The notes under the pieces are model-generated. The model was given only the letters and a program-made list of their open reading frames with translations, had not been told where the DNA came from and did not search any database. Positions 6,568-6,670 of a stretch of 6,670 nt of DNA are shown here, one piece after another; position 1 is the stretch's first letter, and every line of letters starts with the position of its first letter. The stretch spans positions 4,819 through 11,488 of the forward strand of contig MERZ01000144.1 of assembly GCA_001770785.1 (NCBI GenBank). Reading direction: 5' to 3'. The stretch comes from Burkholderiales bacterium RIFCSPHIGHO2_12_FULL_61_11 (lineage in GTDB: Bacteria; Pseudomonadota; Gammaproteobacteria; Burkholderiales; Burkholderiaceae_C). Position numbers and translations under genes: made by a program.

Positions 6568-6670
6568 ATTGATGGTGCCGCCGACGCCGCTGGCGTCGTA
6601 CTCGGTGGTCGGATTGCGGATGATCTCGATGCGCTCGATCATGTCTGCGGGCAGCCGGTTGGCGACCAGG
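6568..6670 (-). pseudogene. Fragment of another TonB-dependent receptor (plug domain), 3'-truncated and cut by the window edge
   Basis: The minus strand encodes about 34 residues from the right edge: LVANRLPADMIERIEIIRNP, then a stretch ending in EYDASGVGGTIN. In many TonB-dependent receptors this plug segment is followed by IILK or similar and then the barrel. Here the likeness stops at GGTIN (about 6568), and the sequence goes in frame through NIQQTTEGPRK into the leader of the intact receptor. The intact receptor has its own equivalent segment (its residues 143-166), so this is a second, different receptor that has lost its barrel, not part of the same plug. No stop separates the two in this frame. 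Its N-terminal part is outside the window, so whether it is expressed is unknown. It could also be the scar of a recombination event or an assembly join. Confidence 0.75.

Overview
The window is a single-strand block of iron-acquisition genes, all transcribed on the minus strand (right to left). It comes from a fairly GC-rich Gram-negative bacterium: outer-membrane receptor, TonB and ExbB are all present. The protein style (PepSY ferric-siderophore reductase-like protein, cytochrome c/FTR1 permease, dedicated TonB-ExbB) suggests a proteobacterium, perhaps a betaproteobacterium, but the sequence does not settle the genus.

Layout in transcription order: (1) 6670-6568, the cut-off tail of the plug domain of one TonB-dependent receptor, entering from outside the window. 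(2) 6534-4330, a complete second TonB-dependent receptor of siderophore type, probably starting at TTG behind a good ribosome-binding site. (3) 4355-3180, a four-helix PepSY protein whose reading frame overlaps the receptor's end and runs without a stop into (4) 3179-1236, a cytochrome c/FTR1 iron permease with its own ribosome-binding site, ATG and signal peptide. (5) 1236-535, a TonB protein overlapping the FTR1 stop by one base. (6) 500 to the left edge, the N-terminal 166 residues of ExbB, running out of the window. There is no gene-free stretch above 300 bases, and I saw no RNA gene, CRISPR array, insertion sequence or convincing terminator.

How the parts could work together (inference): the receptor brings a ferric siderophore into the periplasm using energy from the linked TonB-ExbB. 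The PepSY membrane protein passes electrons to the ferric complex and releases iron. The FTR1 permease, with a periplasmic c-type haem domain as possible electron acceptor, moves the iron across the inner membrane. This would be a self-contained uptake path without an ABC transporter.

The most notable points are two scars. Upstream, a foreign plug fragment ends abruptly at a GGTIN motif and continues in frame into the intact receptor's leader. Downstream, PepSY and FTR1 form one open frame of 1039 codons; one fewer A in an A5 run would restore a stop just before FTR1. Sampled GC content is lower in the receptor-PepSY pair than in FTR1-TonB-ExbB and the upstream fragment. This fits a receptor-PepSY cassette having replaced an older receptor in the operon.
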